The notes: generated by a model not told the origin, from the letters alone. Numbered from the stretch's first letter, positions 42,565 to 51,766 are shown. The stretch is 64,000 bases of DNA from Gammaproteobacteria bacterium (GCA_013151035.1 JAADJB010000045.1:31248-95247); one strand, 5' to 3'. Translations and numbers: made by a program.

Positions 42565-44721
42565 TTACTCTTTCCAGCGACTAATTCGCATGACGGAGGG
42601 GATCTTGCGTACATGACGCATGACCTTTGCCAAGTGCTTGCGGTTTTGTACGGCAATGGTGAATAGCAGCGTGGTATTGGAACTGTCTTTTTCATCAATA
42701 TGTACATTCTCGATATTGGAATCAGTATCCGCGATAGCCGCTGCAACGGTAGCTAGTACGCCCCGTTGATTATTCACCTCAACATGAACCTCTACTGAAA
42801 AATCACTGTCGATATTGGCTTGCCATTCGACATCAATCCATTTTTCAGAGTGTGGGCGTATGTCTGCTATATTCTTGCAGCGATCATAATGGATCACGAT
42901 ACCCCGTCCGGTGCTGATAAATCCTGCAATCGGGTCACCGGGTATTGGGCGACAACAGCGAGCATAGCTGACCACGATTCCTTCGGTTCCCTTGATGGCG
43001 AGTGGTTGTATATTACGATTTTTCTCGTCATCGCTTGCTTCATTCTCCTGTAGTGGCACTAGTTGCCTTGCAACCAGTAAGGCACTACGGTTACCGATAC
43101 CGATATCCTCCAGTAGTTCGTTTATATCCTGGAAGCCGCTGTCATTCAGGAGTTGTTCAATCTGTTGTTGCGGGATGTTATTGAGATCGGTTTCCAGACT
43201 GCTTAAGGCCTTATCTAATAGGCGTTGCCCCAGATTAACCCCTTCTTCATGATGAAGATTCTTCAGGTAATGTCGAATATTTGCTCGCGCCTTGCCGGTG
43301 ACGACAAAATTGAGCCAGTTGGGATTAGGGTGAGCACCGGGTGCAGCAATGATTTCAATGGTCTGCCCGTTGTAAAGGGGACTGCGTAGAGGTGCCAGTC
43401 GTCGATCAATCTTGGCAGCAATGCAGGTGTTGCCGACATCGGTATGCACGGCGTATGCAAAATCAACGGCGGTTGCGCCACGCGGGAGCTCCATGATCTC
43501 TCCATTTGGGGTGAAGATGTAAACCTTGTCTGGAAAGAGATCAATTTTGACATTTTCAAGAAACTCAAGTGAGTTACCGGCATTGGTTTGTAGATCGAGT
43601 AATTCGCGTAACCATTCTCTGGCACGAGTTTGTGCACCACTGGCGGCCTTGTCTTCACTCTTGTAGAGCCAGTGAGCGGCGATACCAGCATCGGCGACGC
43701 TATCCATATCACGGGTACGAATCTGTACTTCGATGGGGACACCGTAGGGGCCAAACAGTATGGTGTGCAGCGATTGATAACCGTTGGATTTGGGGATGGC
43801 GATATAGTCCTTGAACTTTCCCGGTACTGGCTTATACAGGTTGTGCATAATACCGAGGGCACGGTAACAGTCATCAACCTTGTCGACGATTAAACGAAAG
43901 GCGTAGACATCAAACACCTCGGCAAAGGGCAGAGATTTCTCAATCATCTTCAGATAGATGCTGTAGAGATGTTTTTCTCGTGCTGATGTAGTGCAGTGCA
44001 GGTCTTCTTGTTGCAGACGTTTTTTAATGCTGTCTTCGATAGTATGCAGTATCTCTTTGCGGTTGCCGCGCGCCTTTTTGATGGCATCGGACAAGATTCG
44101 ATAGCGCATGGGAAAACAGGCGGCAAAGCCCAGATCTGCGAGTTCGAGGCGCATGGTATTCATGCCCAGGCGATTAGCAATCGGCGCGTAGATTTCCAGT
44201 GTTTCCCGGGCAATGCGACGCTTTTTGTCCGGGCGCATTACGCCCAGGGTTCTCATGTTATGCAGGCGGTCGGCGAGTTTGACCATGATGACACGGATAT
44301 CACGCACCATAGCGAGGATCATTTTACGGAAGTTTTCAGCTTGTGCCTCGGCCTTGCTTTCAAATTTGATCTGGGTAAGTTTACTGACACCATCGACCAA
44401 TTCGGCGACCTCTTTGCCAAATTCACGTTCCAGTTGTTCTTTAGCGGTTGCCGTATCTTCGATGACATCATGCAGAATGGCAGCGACCAGGCTATTAGCA
44501 TCCATGCGCATTTCGGCAAGGATACGGGCGACAGCAACGGGATGGTAGATATAGGGCTCACCGGACATGCGGTGTTGGCCTTCATGTGCCTCAGCGGCAA
44601 ACAGATAGGCACGATAGACATCACGTACCTGCTCGGCTGGAAGATAGGCCTCCAGTAGCGAGCACAGGTCACTGACCAAAAAACGCAGGTCAGTATCGTT
44701 ATCTGTTGTATCAGCGGTCAT
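42565..44721 (-). CDS. spoT: SpoT/RSH bifunctional (p)ppGpp synthetase-hydrolase
   Basis: 718 residues. The N-terminal HD hydrolase region has HEGQHRMSGEPYIYHPVAVA, ILHDVIEDT and KLADRLHNM (about 50-150). The synthetase domain has DYIAIPKSNGYQSLHTILFG (about 310-330), followed by TGS (VYIFTPNGEIMELPRGATAV), a conserved-cysteine region and ACT (VEVNNQRGVLATVAAAIADT). It balances ppGpp during starvation. Order rpoZ-spoT follows the conserved gmk-rpoZ-spoT operon. Confidence 0.97.
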   Translation of the reverse strand: MTADTTDNDTDLRFLVSDLCSLLEAYLPAEQVRDVYRAYLFAAEAHEGQHRMSGEPYIYHPVAVARILAEMRMDANSLVAAILHDVIEDTATAKEQLEREFGKEVAELVDGVSKLTQIKFESKAEAQAENFRKMILAMVRDIRVIMVKLADRLHNMRTLGVMRPDKKRRIARETLEIYAPIANRLGMNTMRLELADLGFAACFPMRYRILSDAIKKARGNRKEILHTIEDSIKKRLQQEDLHCTTSAREKHLYSIYLKMIEKSLPFAEVFDVYAFRLIVDKVDDCYRALGIMHNLYKPVPGKFKDYIAIPKSNGYQSLHTILFGPYGVPIEVQIRTRDMDSVADAGIAAHWLYKSEDKAASGAQTRAREWLRELLDLQTNAGNSLEFLENVKIDLFPDKVYIFTPNGEIMELPRGATAVDFAYAVHTDVGNTCIAAKIDRRLAPLRSPLYNGQTIEIIAAPGAHPNPNWLNFVVTGKARANIRHYLKNLHHEEGVNLGQRLLDKALSSLETDLNNIPQQQIEQLLNDSGFQDINELLEDIGIGNRSALLVARQLVPLQENEASDDEKNRNIQPLAIKGTEGIVVSYARCCRPIPGDPIAGFISTGRGIVIHYDRCKNIADIRPHSEKWIDVEWQANIDSDFSVEVHVEVNNQRGVLATVAAAIADTDSNIENVHIDEKDSSNTTLLFTIAVQNRKHLAKVMRHVRKIPSVMRISRWKE

Positions 44722-44795
44722 TTATTTCCCGTGAAAAGAGCACTATCGATAGCTTAACATTCTATCGGGCAGGCATCATAGGGAAATAAATTAAG

Positions 44796-44820
44796 TGGGG
44801 TAAAGAGAACTCTTACCCCA
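44796..44820 (-). terminator. Stem-loop between rpoZ and spoT
   Basis: TGGGGTAA and TTACCCCA arms with a GAG/CTC inner pairing around two bases make a strong hairpin. No T-run follows closely, though T-rich sequence continues on the minus strand. It may be an attenuator or a mRNA processing stem inside the operon. Confidence 0.45.
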
Positions 44821-44837
44821 ATAGTTATAGCTTGTGA

Positions 44838-45137
44838 TCAGACCTTGGTCTCATCATTTTCAGCCTTGGTCTCGGTATTGACGACTTCATCGGTCTTTTC
44901 ATCGTCAGGAAAATCACCAAATATTTCTTCTTCTGGTGGGGTTTCCTTGAGGATCTCAGGGCCAATAATATTTTCCGAGATCTCACGTAGAGCCATTACC
45001 GTTACTTTATCCTTGTCCCAGGACAGCGTGGTCTCTGCGCCGCGTGCCAGCTGACGGGCGCGTTTAGCCGCAACAAGAACCAGTTCAAAGCGGTTCGCTA
45101 CATTATCCAGACAATCTTCAACAGTAATTCGTGCCAT
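44838..45137 (-). CDS. rpoZ: RpoZ, RNA polymerase omega subunit
   Basis: 99 residues. [20 protein letters not shown] and [19 protein letters not shown] are the omega signature (the region that clamps the beta-prime C-terminus). The acidic C-terminal tail ends [20 protein letters not shown]. It helps assemble RNA polymerase and supports ppGpp binding. It follows gmk by 64 bases and precedes spoT. Confidence 0.96.
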   Translation of the reverse strand: MARITVEDCLDNVANRFELVLVAAKRARQLARGAETTLSWDKDKVTVMALREISENIIGPEILKETPPEEEIFGDFPDDEKTDEVVNTETKAENDETKV

Positions 45138-45201
45138 ATGTTCTCTCGAGCTTGTGTTCTATTCAAGGGTCGCACAGTTTAACGTAATTCAAAGACTTAG
45201 G

Positions 45202-45816
45202 CTAGCCCGATAATAATTCATTGATGATATGTTGATGATGCAGGCTTTGTTTCTCGATGGTGAGGTGTTTGCTGCACATAATGGCATCGAGTTCAGCAAC
45301 CGCGGTATCAAAGTCATCATTAATGATGAGGTATTGATATTCATTATAGTGACTCATTTCCTGTATCGCTGATTGCATACGGCGTGCAATGATCTCCTCA
45401 GAGTCCTGGCCACGGGCATGCAGGCGGTCATCCAGTGCTTGTTTTGACGGGGGCAGGATAAAGATATTAATGGCATGGGGGAGTTGCGCGCGAATCTGGC
45501 GCGCACCCTGCCAGTCAATATCCAGTACCACGTCTTTACCTTTGGCAAGTTGGTCTTCCACCGAGGTATGTGAGGTGCCATAAAAATTATCAAACACCTG
45601 GGCATATTCAATAAATGCGCCGTCCTTGACCATGGTCTCAAAAGTTTTAGTGTCAACAAAGTTGTAATCAAATCCATCTCTTTCACCAGGGCGCATGTCA
45701 CGCGTGGTGTGTGAGATAGAGAAACAGACGTTACCGCGCTGTTCCATAACCTTGCGTACCAGGCTGGTTTTGCCTGCTCCGGAAGGGGCTGAGATAATAT
45801 ACAGGTTACCTTTCAT
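45202..45816 (-). CDS. gmk: Gmk, guanylate kinase
   Basis: 204 residues. Walker A is IISAPSGAGKTSLV, with the GMP-binding block FSISHTTRDMRPGERDGFDY and lid-region DIDWQGARQIR. It phosphorylates GMP to GDP. Its ATG overlaps the TAA of the upstream fic gene by one base, so gmk is translationally coupled to fic in this genome, whereas yicC is the usual upstream neighbour. Confidence 0.97.
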   Translation of the reverse strand: MKGNLYIISAPSGAGKTSLVRKVMEQRGNVCFSISHTTRDMRPGERDGFDYNFVDTKTFETMVKDGAFIEYAQVFDNFYGTSHTSVEDQLAKGKDVVLDIDWQGARQIRAQLPHAINIFILPPSKQALDDRLHARGQDSEEIIARRMQSAIQEMSHYNEYQYLIINDDFDTAVAELDAIMCSKHLTIEKQSLHHQHIINELLSG

Positions 45817-47168
45817 TAATTTGCTATCCTCTGTTCCAGGTCACTGGGGGCAACAAAATAATAACGTTGCCCCTGTTTGGTTTTAATCAGTAGTTTCAAT
45901 TTGTCTGCCATTATAAGCAAATCCTTACGCGCCACATCATAGGATATCCCATGAGAGCGCTGATGTTCCTGTACGACATAGCTGAAACGTGGGTGTTTAA
46001 GCGCATGTCGCAACAAGGCCAGTTGACGAAAGTTTAATTTCCCATTCAGGCGTGGATTATCAATTAACAGGCGTTCTGCTTCATTGATTGCTTTTGTTTT
46101 TTTATCAAGAAAAGAATGCAGGTCATCAACGGCTTGATGAATCACTTCTAGTTGATGGATCAGGAAATAAGTTAAATCACCGTTATCTGTCTCGGTAAAA
46201 AGAAAGGCCTTGCTATACTGTCCAGGAGCCTTCTTGATTATCCGGGAAATAGAAATAAATTCCATTAGCCAATATCCCTGTGTTGTCATTGACCAGTAGA
46301 ATAACGCCCTTGCTGTACGGCCATTCCCATCACAAAAGGGGTGATCGTAGGCCAGCATAAAATGCAGGCTTATGGCCTTTATGACAGGGTGTAAAAAGGT
46401 GTGCCCTTCTTGAACAGGATTATTTGCAAAATCACAAAGTGCCTGCAATCTTTCTGGTAGTTGATCAGCTGTTGGGGGAGTGTGCAGATATTTTTGGGTG
46501 GCTCTGTCAACGACATGAATCTCATCATCATTGGTACGAAAATGCCCCGCTTCATGCTTGTCCAGTGTGTCACGCGTCAGTATGCGATGCAGTTCAAATA
46601 CCAGCGAAGGTGTCAGGGGCTCATCTTTCATTTCTCGAATAAACTGCATCGCTTGATAGTTATTCAGGATCATGCGCTCACTGGTATCTTGAGGTGCCCT
46701 GTCTTGACGAATCATCTCCTTGGCAACATCGCGTGTAGTGGAGGCACCCTCAAGTTGACTGGAATTAATAGCTTCTTCAATCAATGAGCGGATTAAATAG
46801 GTGTTACGGGTTTGTAAATTGCTTATTGCATCACTGGATTGAATGTTTCCGGCAGCATAACGGTCGAGCCAATGCAGTTCGTGCAATATCTGATCAGGCA
46901 CAGAGAATTGAAAATGAGTACCGCTTTTATCTTTTAGGGGAAGGGGACGGTATATGTTGCGACGAGCCTTTTTAGTAGAAAGCCACCATTGTTCATTATT
47001 TAACCCATTGGGTGCGGGTAAGTGCCGGAGTTTGTCCCAGTGCAGATAGCGCCCTTTTTCATCGATTGGGCTATTTTGTTGCATTACACGCAAAAGAATA
47101 GCCGGTTCATTTTCCATAATCGAATGTAAAAGTGTATCAAAATCAGGTGGTGATACGGGTATTTTCAT
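45816..47168 (-). CDS. Fic-domain AMP-transferase-type protein, class II
   Basis: 450 residues. An N-terminal region (about 1-110) is followed by an inhibitory-helix motif SSQLEG (S-x3-E-G, about residue 136) placed before the Fic core, the class II arrangement. The catalytic loop is HPFCDGNGRTARAL (about 276-289), complete. A C-terminal winged helix lies at about 385-440 (FRQLALLRHALKHPRFSYVV). Such proteins transfer AMP to target side chains and are self-inhibited. It is inserted between yicC and gmk, in a normally tight operon, with a one-base overlap on gmk. Confidence 0.9.
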   Translation of the reverse strand: MKIPVSPPDFDTLLHSIMENEPAILLRVMQQNSPIDEKGRYLHWDKLRHLPAPNGLNNEQWWLSTKKARRNIYRPLPLKDKSGTHFQFSVPDQILHELHWLDRYAAGNIQSSDAISNLQTRNTYLIRSLIEEAINSSQLEGASTTRDVAKEMIRQDRAPQDTSERMILNNYQAMQFIREMKDEPLTPSLVFELHRILTRDTLDKHEAGHFRTNDDEIHVVDRATQKYLHTPPTADQLPERLQALCDFANNPVQEGHTFLHPVIKAISLHFMLAYDHPFCDGNGRTARALFYWSMTTQGYWLMEFISISRIIKKAPGQYSKAFLFTETDNGDLTYFLIHQLEVIHQAVDDLHSFLDKKTKAINEAERLLIDNPRLNGKLNFRQLALLRHALKHPRFSYVVQEHQRSHGISYDVARKDLLIMADKLKLLIKTKQGQRYYFVAPSDLEQRIAN

Positions 47169-47217
47169 GTATATTTATATCATTAAAACAATGAATTATG
47201 TCTAATATACATAATAG

Positions 47218-47244
47218 TATACTTGCTTTTAAAAAACAAGTATA
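47218..47244 (-). other. Inverted repeat in the yicC-fic gap
   Basis: TATACTTG and CAAGTATA form a perfect 8-bp inverted repeat around an A/T-rich 11-base centre, in the 83-base gap between the yicC stop and fic start. It may be an operator for fic or a weak terminator of yicC; nothing in the sequence decides. Confidence 0.4.
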
Positions 47245-47251
47245 TCGGATG

Positions 47252-48118
47252 TTACTCCACGTTCTGAATCTGTTCACGCATCTGCTCAATGAGTACCTTG
47301 AGTTCGATGGATATATTGGTTGTTTCGCTATCAATAGACTTTGAACCGAGGGTGTTCGCCTCACGGTTCAGTTCCTGCATTAGGAAGTCGAGTCGTCTGC
47401 CCACGGGTTCATCCCGTTGCAGCACATCTTCCACCTCCTGGATATGCCCTTCCAGTCGGTCCAGTTCCTCGGCAACATCCATCTTCTGCGCCTGGAACAC
47501 CAGTTCCTGTTCGAGTCGCCCCTGATCAATCTCGGCATTGATCTCGTCCAGGCGGGCGGTGAGGCGTTCCCGGATTCTTTGTTGAATCTCAGGCATCCGG
47601 GTCTTTGCTTGCACCACCAGGGGCTTCATGGCATCACAGCGTTGTTTGATAAGCTGGAAGATCTTTTCACCCTCGCGTTGGCGGGTCTCAATCAGCTCCT
47701 GCAAGGCCTGTTTATGAAGCGCAAGGATGGCCTGATGCAGATTTTTCTTATCAGGGCTACTGGTTAGCAGAATCCCCGGCCAGCGTAATAAATCGAGTGG
47801 GTTGAGAATAGCCTGCTCGGGCAAGCATTCATTGATTTCATTACAGGTCTGAATCAGGTGTTTCAGTGCGGTCTGATTGACCTTCAGGCTATCCGTTGGT
47901 GTATCGCTTGGGGTAAAACGGAGCGTGCATTCAATCTTTCCACGATTGATGCCCTGGCTAATGGATTCCCTGATAGCCGTCTCCATGCTCTTTAGCTCTT
48001 CAGGACAACGGATATGGGGCTCAAGATAGCGGTGATTTAATGAACGTATCTCCCAGCTTAGCGCACCATATTCAGTATCCGCTGTTTTGCGGGCAAAGGC
48101 AGTCATGCTGCGTATCAT
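47252..48118 (-). CDS. yicC: YicC-family endoribonuclease-like protein
   Basis: 288 residues from ATG 48118 (MIRSMTAFARKTADTEYGAL), the conserved start; a longer start at 48163 adds residues unlike the family. YicC_N runs over about 1-155 and the DUF1732 region over about 200-288 with RLDFLMQELNREANTLGSKS. YicC proteins have been linked to RNA turnover in E. coli. It heads yicC-fic-gmk-rpoZ-spoT and diverges from rph, as in most gammaproteobacteria. Confidence 0.93.
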   Translation of the reverse strand: MIRSMTAFARKTADTEYGALSWEIRSLNHRYLEPHIRCPEELKSMETAIRESISQGINRGKIECTLRFTPSDTPTDSLKVNQTALKHLIQTCNEINECLPEQAILNPLDLLRWPGILLTSSPDKKNLHQAILALHKQALQELIETRQREGEKIFQLIKQRCDAMKPLVVQAKTRMPEIQQRIRERLTARLDEINAEIDQGRLEQELVFQAQKMDVAEELDRLEGHIQEVEDVLQRDEPVGRRLDFLMQELNREANTLGSKSIDSETTNISIELKVLIEQMREQIQNVE

Positions 48119-48168
48119 AGGGAAGTCCTTGTGACCTTGATAATTTGCCCTTAATGTTAACACGAAAC

Positions 48169-48199
48169 GGGGACAGAGCCGGTTTTTGGCTCTGTCCCC
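48169..48199. repeat. GGGGACA hairpin repeat, copy B
   Basis: GGGGACAGAGCC and GGCTCTGTCCCC form a perfect 12-bp stem around GGTTTTT minus flanks, in the divergent yicC-rph region. The other copy is at 39818. The A-to-G and T-to-C changes between copies keep the pairing. Confidence 0.85.
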
Positions 48200-48298
48200 T
48201 CAAGAACGTACCACAAAAACAAAAAAATCAATAACGCCTGTATTTTCAAGAGCTCTGACCCCTTGATTTAAAAAAGGAGTATAATCAATGCCCTTATC

Positions 48299-48319
48299 GT
48301 AGGGTGCGTATCACGCACC
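48299..48319 (+). repeat. GGTGCGT/ACGCACC short palindromic repeat
   Basis: GTAGGGTGCGT, centre ATC, ACGCACC, 29 bases upstream of the rph start, in its probable leader. Confidence 0.85.
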
Positions 48320-48347
48320 AAATATAATTATTTATTAAGGATAGCGT

Positions 48348-49064
48348 ATGCGCCCAAGTAATCGTGCGACTGATGAGTTGCGTTCAGTAAAATTCACCCG
48401 TAATTATACCAAACATGCCGAGGGGTCTGTGCTGGTGGAGTGTGGTGATACCAAGGTTATTTGCACTGCCAGTGTTGAGGAGCGGATTCCTGGGTTCTTG
48501 CGTGGCAAGGGGCAGGGATGGGTAACGGCTGAATATGGCATGTTGCCGCGTTCAACCGGTTCGCGCATGGGTCGGGAGGCGGCGCGTGGCAAGCAGGGTG
48601 GTCGTACCATGGAGATTCAGCGTCTGATCGGGCGTTCATTGCGTGGCATTATTGACCTGAAATTACTCGGTGAGCGTACCATTGCGATTGATTGTGATGT
48701 CATCCAGGCGGATGGTGGCACCCGTACCGCGAGCATTACCGGTGCCTATGTTGCCCTGTGTGATGCAGTTGCTTATCTGTTGGATAAAAAGCTGATTGAA
48801 AAAAGCCCGTTAACGGCACAACTAGCGGCTATTTCGGTAGGTGTCTATAAAGGGGTACCGGTACTAGATCTGGATTATGCCGAGGATTGTGAGGCCGAGA
48901 CGGATATGAATGTGGTGATGAATCATGAAGGTGGCTTTATTGAGGTGCAGGGTACAGCCGAGGGACACCCTTTCTCTGCCGATGAGATGACAGCTATGTT
49001 GGCACTGGCTCAGAAAGGGATTAACGAGTTATTGCAATTGCAGATAGAAGTATTGAACACATGA
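48348..49064 (+). CDS. rph: Rph, ribonuclease PH
   Basis: 238 residues, the normal length. It starts [40 protein letters not shown] (RNA-binding) and [20 protein letters not shown] (phosphate and active-site block) are present, so the protein looks active, unlike the truncated E. coli K-12 version. It trims tRNA 3' ends using phosphate. TAAGGATAG precedes the ATG, and it overlaps rdgB by four bases. Confidence 0.97.
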   Translation: MRPSNRATDELRSVKFTRNYTKHAEGSVLVECGDTKVICTASVEERIPGFLRGKGQGWVTAEYGMLPRSTGSRMGREAARGKQGGRTMEIQRLIGRSLRGIIDLKLLGERTIAIDCDVIQADGGTRTASITGAYVALCDAVAYLLDKKLIEKSPLTAQLAAISVGVYKGVPVLDLDYAEDCEAETDMNVVMNHEGGFIEVQGTAEGHPFSADEMTAMLALAQKGINELLQLQIEVLNT

Positions 49065-49669
49065 GTAAAAAGATTGTGCTGGCCAGCAATAATGCGGGCA
49101 AGGTGCGTGAGTTTAATGAATTACTCAAGGATCTTGATGTTGAGGTGGTGCCGCAGTCCGAGTTTGGTGTGGTTGAGGTTGAAGAGACCGGTTTGAGTTT
49201 TGTTGAAAACTCGATTCTCAAGGCGCGTAATGCGGCTGAACATACCGGACTTCCAGCGCTGGCGGATGATTCAGGGCTGGAGGTGGATGCCTTGATGGGT
49301 GCGCCAGGGATCTATTCAGCCCGTTATGCGGGTGAGGGTGCCAGTGATTTGGATAATTCACAGAAGCTGTTGGCGGCACTGAAGGATGTGAAGGGCGATC
49401 AACGCAGTGCGCGTTTTCAGTGTGTGATGGTGTATATGCGCCATGCCAGCGACCCGGTTCCTATTATCTGTCAGGGCACCTGGGATGGGATAATCCTGGA
49501 GCAACCGCAAGGTGATAATGGCTTTGGTTATGATCCGGTGTTTTATGTGCCAGAGAAGGCGTGTTCATCAGCCGAGCTGAGTGCTGCGGTGAAGAACTCA
49601 TTGAGTCATCGTGGTCAGGCCGTGCAGCAGATGATAGAGCAGTTGCGCAGTCTAGGTTCCCCGAGGTAG
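49061..49669 (+). CDS. rdgB: RdgB, XTP/dITP pyrophosphatase (HAM1)
   Basis: 202 residues. [20 protein letters not shown] (substrate loop), [20 protein letters not shown] and [15 protein letters not shown] are the HAM1 signatures. It hydrolyses dITP, dXTP and similar bases to keep them out of DNA. The start overlaps rph by four bases (ATGA), indicating coupling, as is usual in this pairing. Confidence 0.96.
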   Translation: MSKKIVLASNNAGKVREFNELLKDLDVEVVPQSEFGVVEVEETGLSFVENSILKARNAAEHTGLPALADDSGLEVDALMGAPGIYSARYAGEGASDLDNSQKLLAALKDVKGDQRSARFQCVMVYMRHASDPVPIICQGTWDGIILEQPQGDNGFGYDPVFYVPEKACSSAELSAAVKNSLSHRGQAVQQMIEQLRSLGSPR

Positions 49670-49677
49670 GGCATGGG

Positions 49678-49750
49678 GTTCCCACGCAGGAGCATGGGAA
49701 CCAGAGTGCGGTTAGGGTTTTCTCGTTCCCATGCTCCTGCGTGGGAACGC
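49678..49750. repeat. Inverted pair of GTTCCCACGCAGGAGCATGGGAAC repeats
   Basis: Two facing copies of a hairpin repeat with arms GTTCCCA/TGGGAAC and CGCAGGAGC/GCTCCTGCG in the middle, at 49678-49702 and 49725-49750. Together they make a long inverted repeat of about 73 bases in the 3'-to-3' gap between rdgB and the convergent adaptor gene. The layout fits a REPIN-like doublet and could end transcription from both sides. Confidence 0.85.
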
Positions 49751-49754
49751 ATAC

Positions 49755-50801
49755 CTATTTGCGCGTAATAACATCCATACCATCACTCAGACTAAGAAAA
49801 CCGCGTGTAACAACGGTAGTTCCTGCGTCCAGCCCCTCCAGGATCTCGACTTTATCATTAAAGAATCCCCCTTCCTTTACGCTGATACGTTGAGCCTTTT
49901 GCTGTGGGTTAACAATAAATACAAAGCTGCCTTGTTCATCGCTACGCAGGGCGGTTAGTGGTATGAGCAGGCGTTGATGGGGGTTGATATCATATCGTAT
50001 ACGACAGAATTGTCCTGCCCGAGCCTGTGCGGGTAGTGTGTCTAGTTTTAATTCCAGTGTCATCTTTAGTGTCTGTGGATTAACCAGCGGGTGTATGCGA
50101 TTGATGCTTGCCGGGTAGTAATCATTGCCCAGGGCATCAATGCGTAGTTGTGCGGGATGCCCTGTTTGTAGTGACTGAATAAATCGCTCCGGAACTTCTG
50201 TCTTTGCGTACAGGCTGTCGGGGTCTATCAACCCCAGGATTAACTGGCGTTGTTCTGCAATATCACCCGGTTCAGCCAGGCGTTGTGTGATGATGCCAGT
50301 AAAAGGTGCTGTAAGGCGTGTGTTTTCAAGTAGTATCTGCAACCGTTTTTGTTCTGCCTGGGTGATTTTTAAGCTTGTTTCTGCTTCAATCAGGCGTTCT
50401 TGGGCGACCAATTGTTGTTTGATCAATTTTTGTAATTGCGCTAATTGATAATGTGCCTGCTTGACCTCCGCCTGTACTTTTTCCAGTTCGGCCTGAAGCA
50501 GTCGATTATCCAGTCGAGCGATGATAGCGCCTTTTTTTACACGGTCACCAGGGTAATAGGGTAGGGCATCGATACGTCCGGCACCCTGACTATAAATTCC
50601 GACCTGTCGTTGAGCAACTAGCACACAGGTGCTATTTAACGTTTGTGCCAGATATTCAGATTGAACCAAGCGTGTCTCTACACGATGCCCGGATCTTTGC
50701 TTGGAGGCGAATGGCTGTGATGTTGTTGAATTATTATCACAGCCGGTTAATAGCAGGCTGGCTGCCAGGATAAGGCTTAAACTGAATTTGAGTGCAAACA
50801 T
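49755..50801 (-). CDS. Lipoprotein membrane-fusion (efflux adaptor) protein
   Basis: 348 residues. A lipoprotein signal (FSLSLILAASLLLTGCD, lipobox LTGC) is followed by a periplasmic adaptor: lipoyl-type region with YPGDRVKKGAIIARLDNRLL (about 80-100), alpha-hairpin coiled coil (VKQAHYQLAQLQKLIKQQLV, about 112-160), then beta-barrel SALYAKTEVPE-like and membrane-proximal domains. Such adaptors link RND pumps or ABC exporters to outer-membrane channels. No pump or outer-membrane gene is adjacent, so its partner is elsewhere. Confidence 0.88.
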   Translation of the reverse strand: MFALKFSLSLILAASLLLTGCDNNSTTSQPFASKQRSGHRVETRLVQSEYLAQTLNSTCVLVAQRQVGIYSQGAGRIDALPYYPGDRVKKGAIIARLDNRLLQAELEKVQAEVKQAHYQLAQLQKLIKQQLVAQERLIEAETSLKITQAEQKRLQILLENTRLTAPFTGIITQRLAEPGDIAEQRQLILGLIDPDSLYAKTEVPERFIQSLQTGHPAQLRIDALGNDYYPASINRIHPLVNPQTLKMTLELKLDTLPAQARAGQFCRIRYDINPHQRLLIPLTALRSDEQGSFVFIVNPQQKAQRISVKEGGFFNDKVEILEGLDAGTTVVTRGFLSLSDGMDVITRK

Positions 50802-50843
50802 AGAGCCCTAGTATTCAGTGAAATCATATTGGAATCAACAAAT

Positions 50844-50878
50844 AAAAAGGCCTGCAATATTTAATTACAGGCCTTTTT
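50844..50878 (-). terminator. Intrinsic terminator of the phosphoribulokinase gene
   Basis: AAAAAGGCCTG and CAGGCCTTTTT make an 11-bp stem around a 13-base loop with T-runs at either end. It lies 19 bases after the phosphoribulokinase stop on the minus strand, so it ends that transcript before the adaptor gene. Confidence 0.92.
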
Positions 50879-50896
50879 GCGGTACTTCAGTGATGT

Positions 50897-51766
50897 TTAC
50901 TTGTTATGGAGCATGTTATCAATGATAGGTGCCAGGATAATCTCCATGGCAAAGCCCATTTTACCGGCTGGAACAACAATAGTATTGCGGCGTGACATGA
51001 ATGAGCCATCCAGCATATTCAGCAGATGCGAGAAATCGACCCCTGTTTTAGCTGGGTCACGGAAACGAATGACAACAAAGCTTTCATCCGGTGTCGGGAT
51101 ATCGCGCGCGATAAACGGATTGGATGTGTCGACAGTGGGCACACGCTGGAAGTTGATGTCCGTGCGTGAAAACTGTGGGGTAATATAATGCACATAGTCT
51201 GGCATACGGCGCAGGATGGTATCTACCGTTGCTTCAGCAGAGTAACCGCGCTCAGCAGAGTCACGATGAATTTTCTGAATCCATTCCAGATTAACAATAG
51301 GCACTACACCAATGAGTAGGTCAACTTGCTTGGCAACATTAACGTTGTCTGTAACAACACCACCGTGTAGTCCCTCGTAGAACAACAAGTCTGTTTTATC
51401 ATCGATAGCTTCCCATTCGGTGAACTCACCCGGGTTTTGACCATAAGGCGCGGCCTCTTCCTCGCTGTGCAGGTAGTAGCGGCGTTTACAGGCACCGGTA
51501 TCGCCATAGGTCCTGAAGGTCTCTTCTAATTTATCAAACAGGTTGGCGTTTTCGCCAAAGTGACTGAAATTAGAATTGTTATCAGTTTCAGCCTCAGCCA
51601 TTGCTGCCTTCATGGCCTGACGGTCATAGCGATGGTAGCTATCACCTTCGATCACCAGTGGGTTGATGTTTTCACGGCGGAAGATATGTTCAAAAGCGAC
51701 TTTTACGGTGGTGGTTCCTGCGCCGGATGATCCGGTCACGGCGACCACTGGGTTTTTCTTGGACAT
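50897..51766 (-). CDS. prkB: Phosphoribulokinase (class I)
   Basis: 289 residues, the class I (proteobacterial, octameric) length. Walker A is VAVTGSSGAGTTTVK at about residue 8-22, with EGDSYHRYDRQAMKAAM (substrate Asp) and YEGLHGG at about residue 130. It phosphorylates ribulose 5-phosphate to ribulose 1,5-bisphosphate for RuBisCO, so the organism probably fixes CO2. No RuBisCO gene is in this window. A 303-bp region separates it from the divergent SulP gene. Confidence 0.95.
   Translation of the reverse strand: MSKKNPVVAVTGSSGAGTTTVKVAFEHIFRRENINPLVIEGDSYHRYDRQAMKAAMAEAETDNNSNFSHFGENANLFDKLEETFRTYGDTGACKRRYYLHSEEEAAPYGQNPGEFTEWEAIDDKTDLLFYEGLHGGVVTDNVNVAKQVDLLIGVVPIVNLEWIQKIHRDSAERGYSAEATVDTILRRMPDYVHYITPQFSRTDINFQRVPTVDTSNPFIARDIPTPDESFVVIRFRDPAKTGVDFSHLLNMLDGSFMSRRNTIVVPAGKMGFAMEIILAPIIDNMLHNK

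Noticed and set aside
43996..44658. Long open frame opposite spoT
   Set aside because: It is the antisense shadow of the spoT coding region, with no ribosome site and no recognisable domain.
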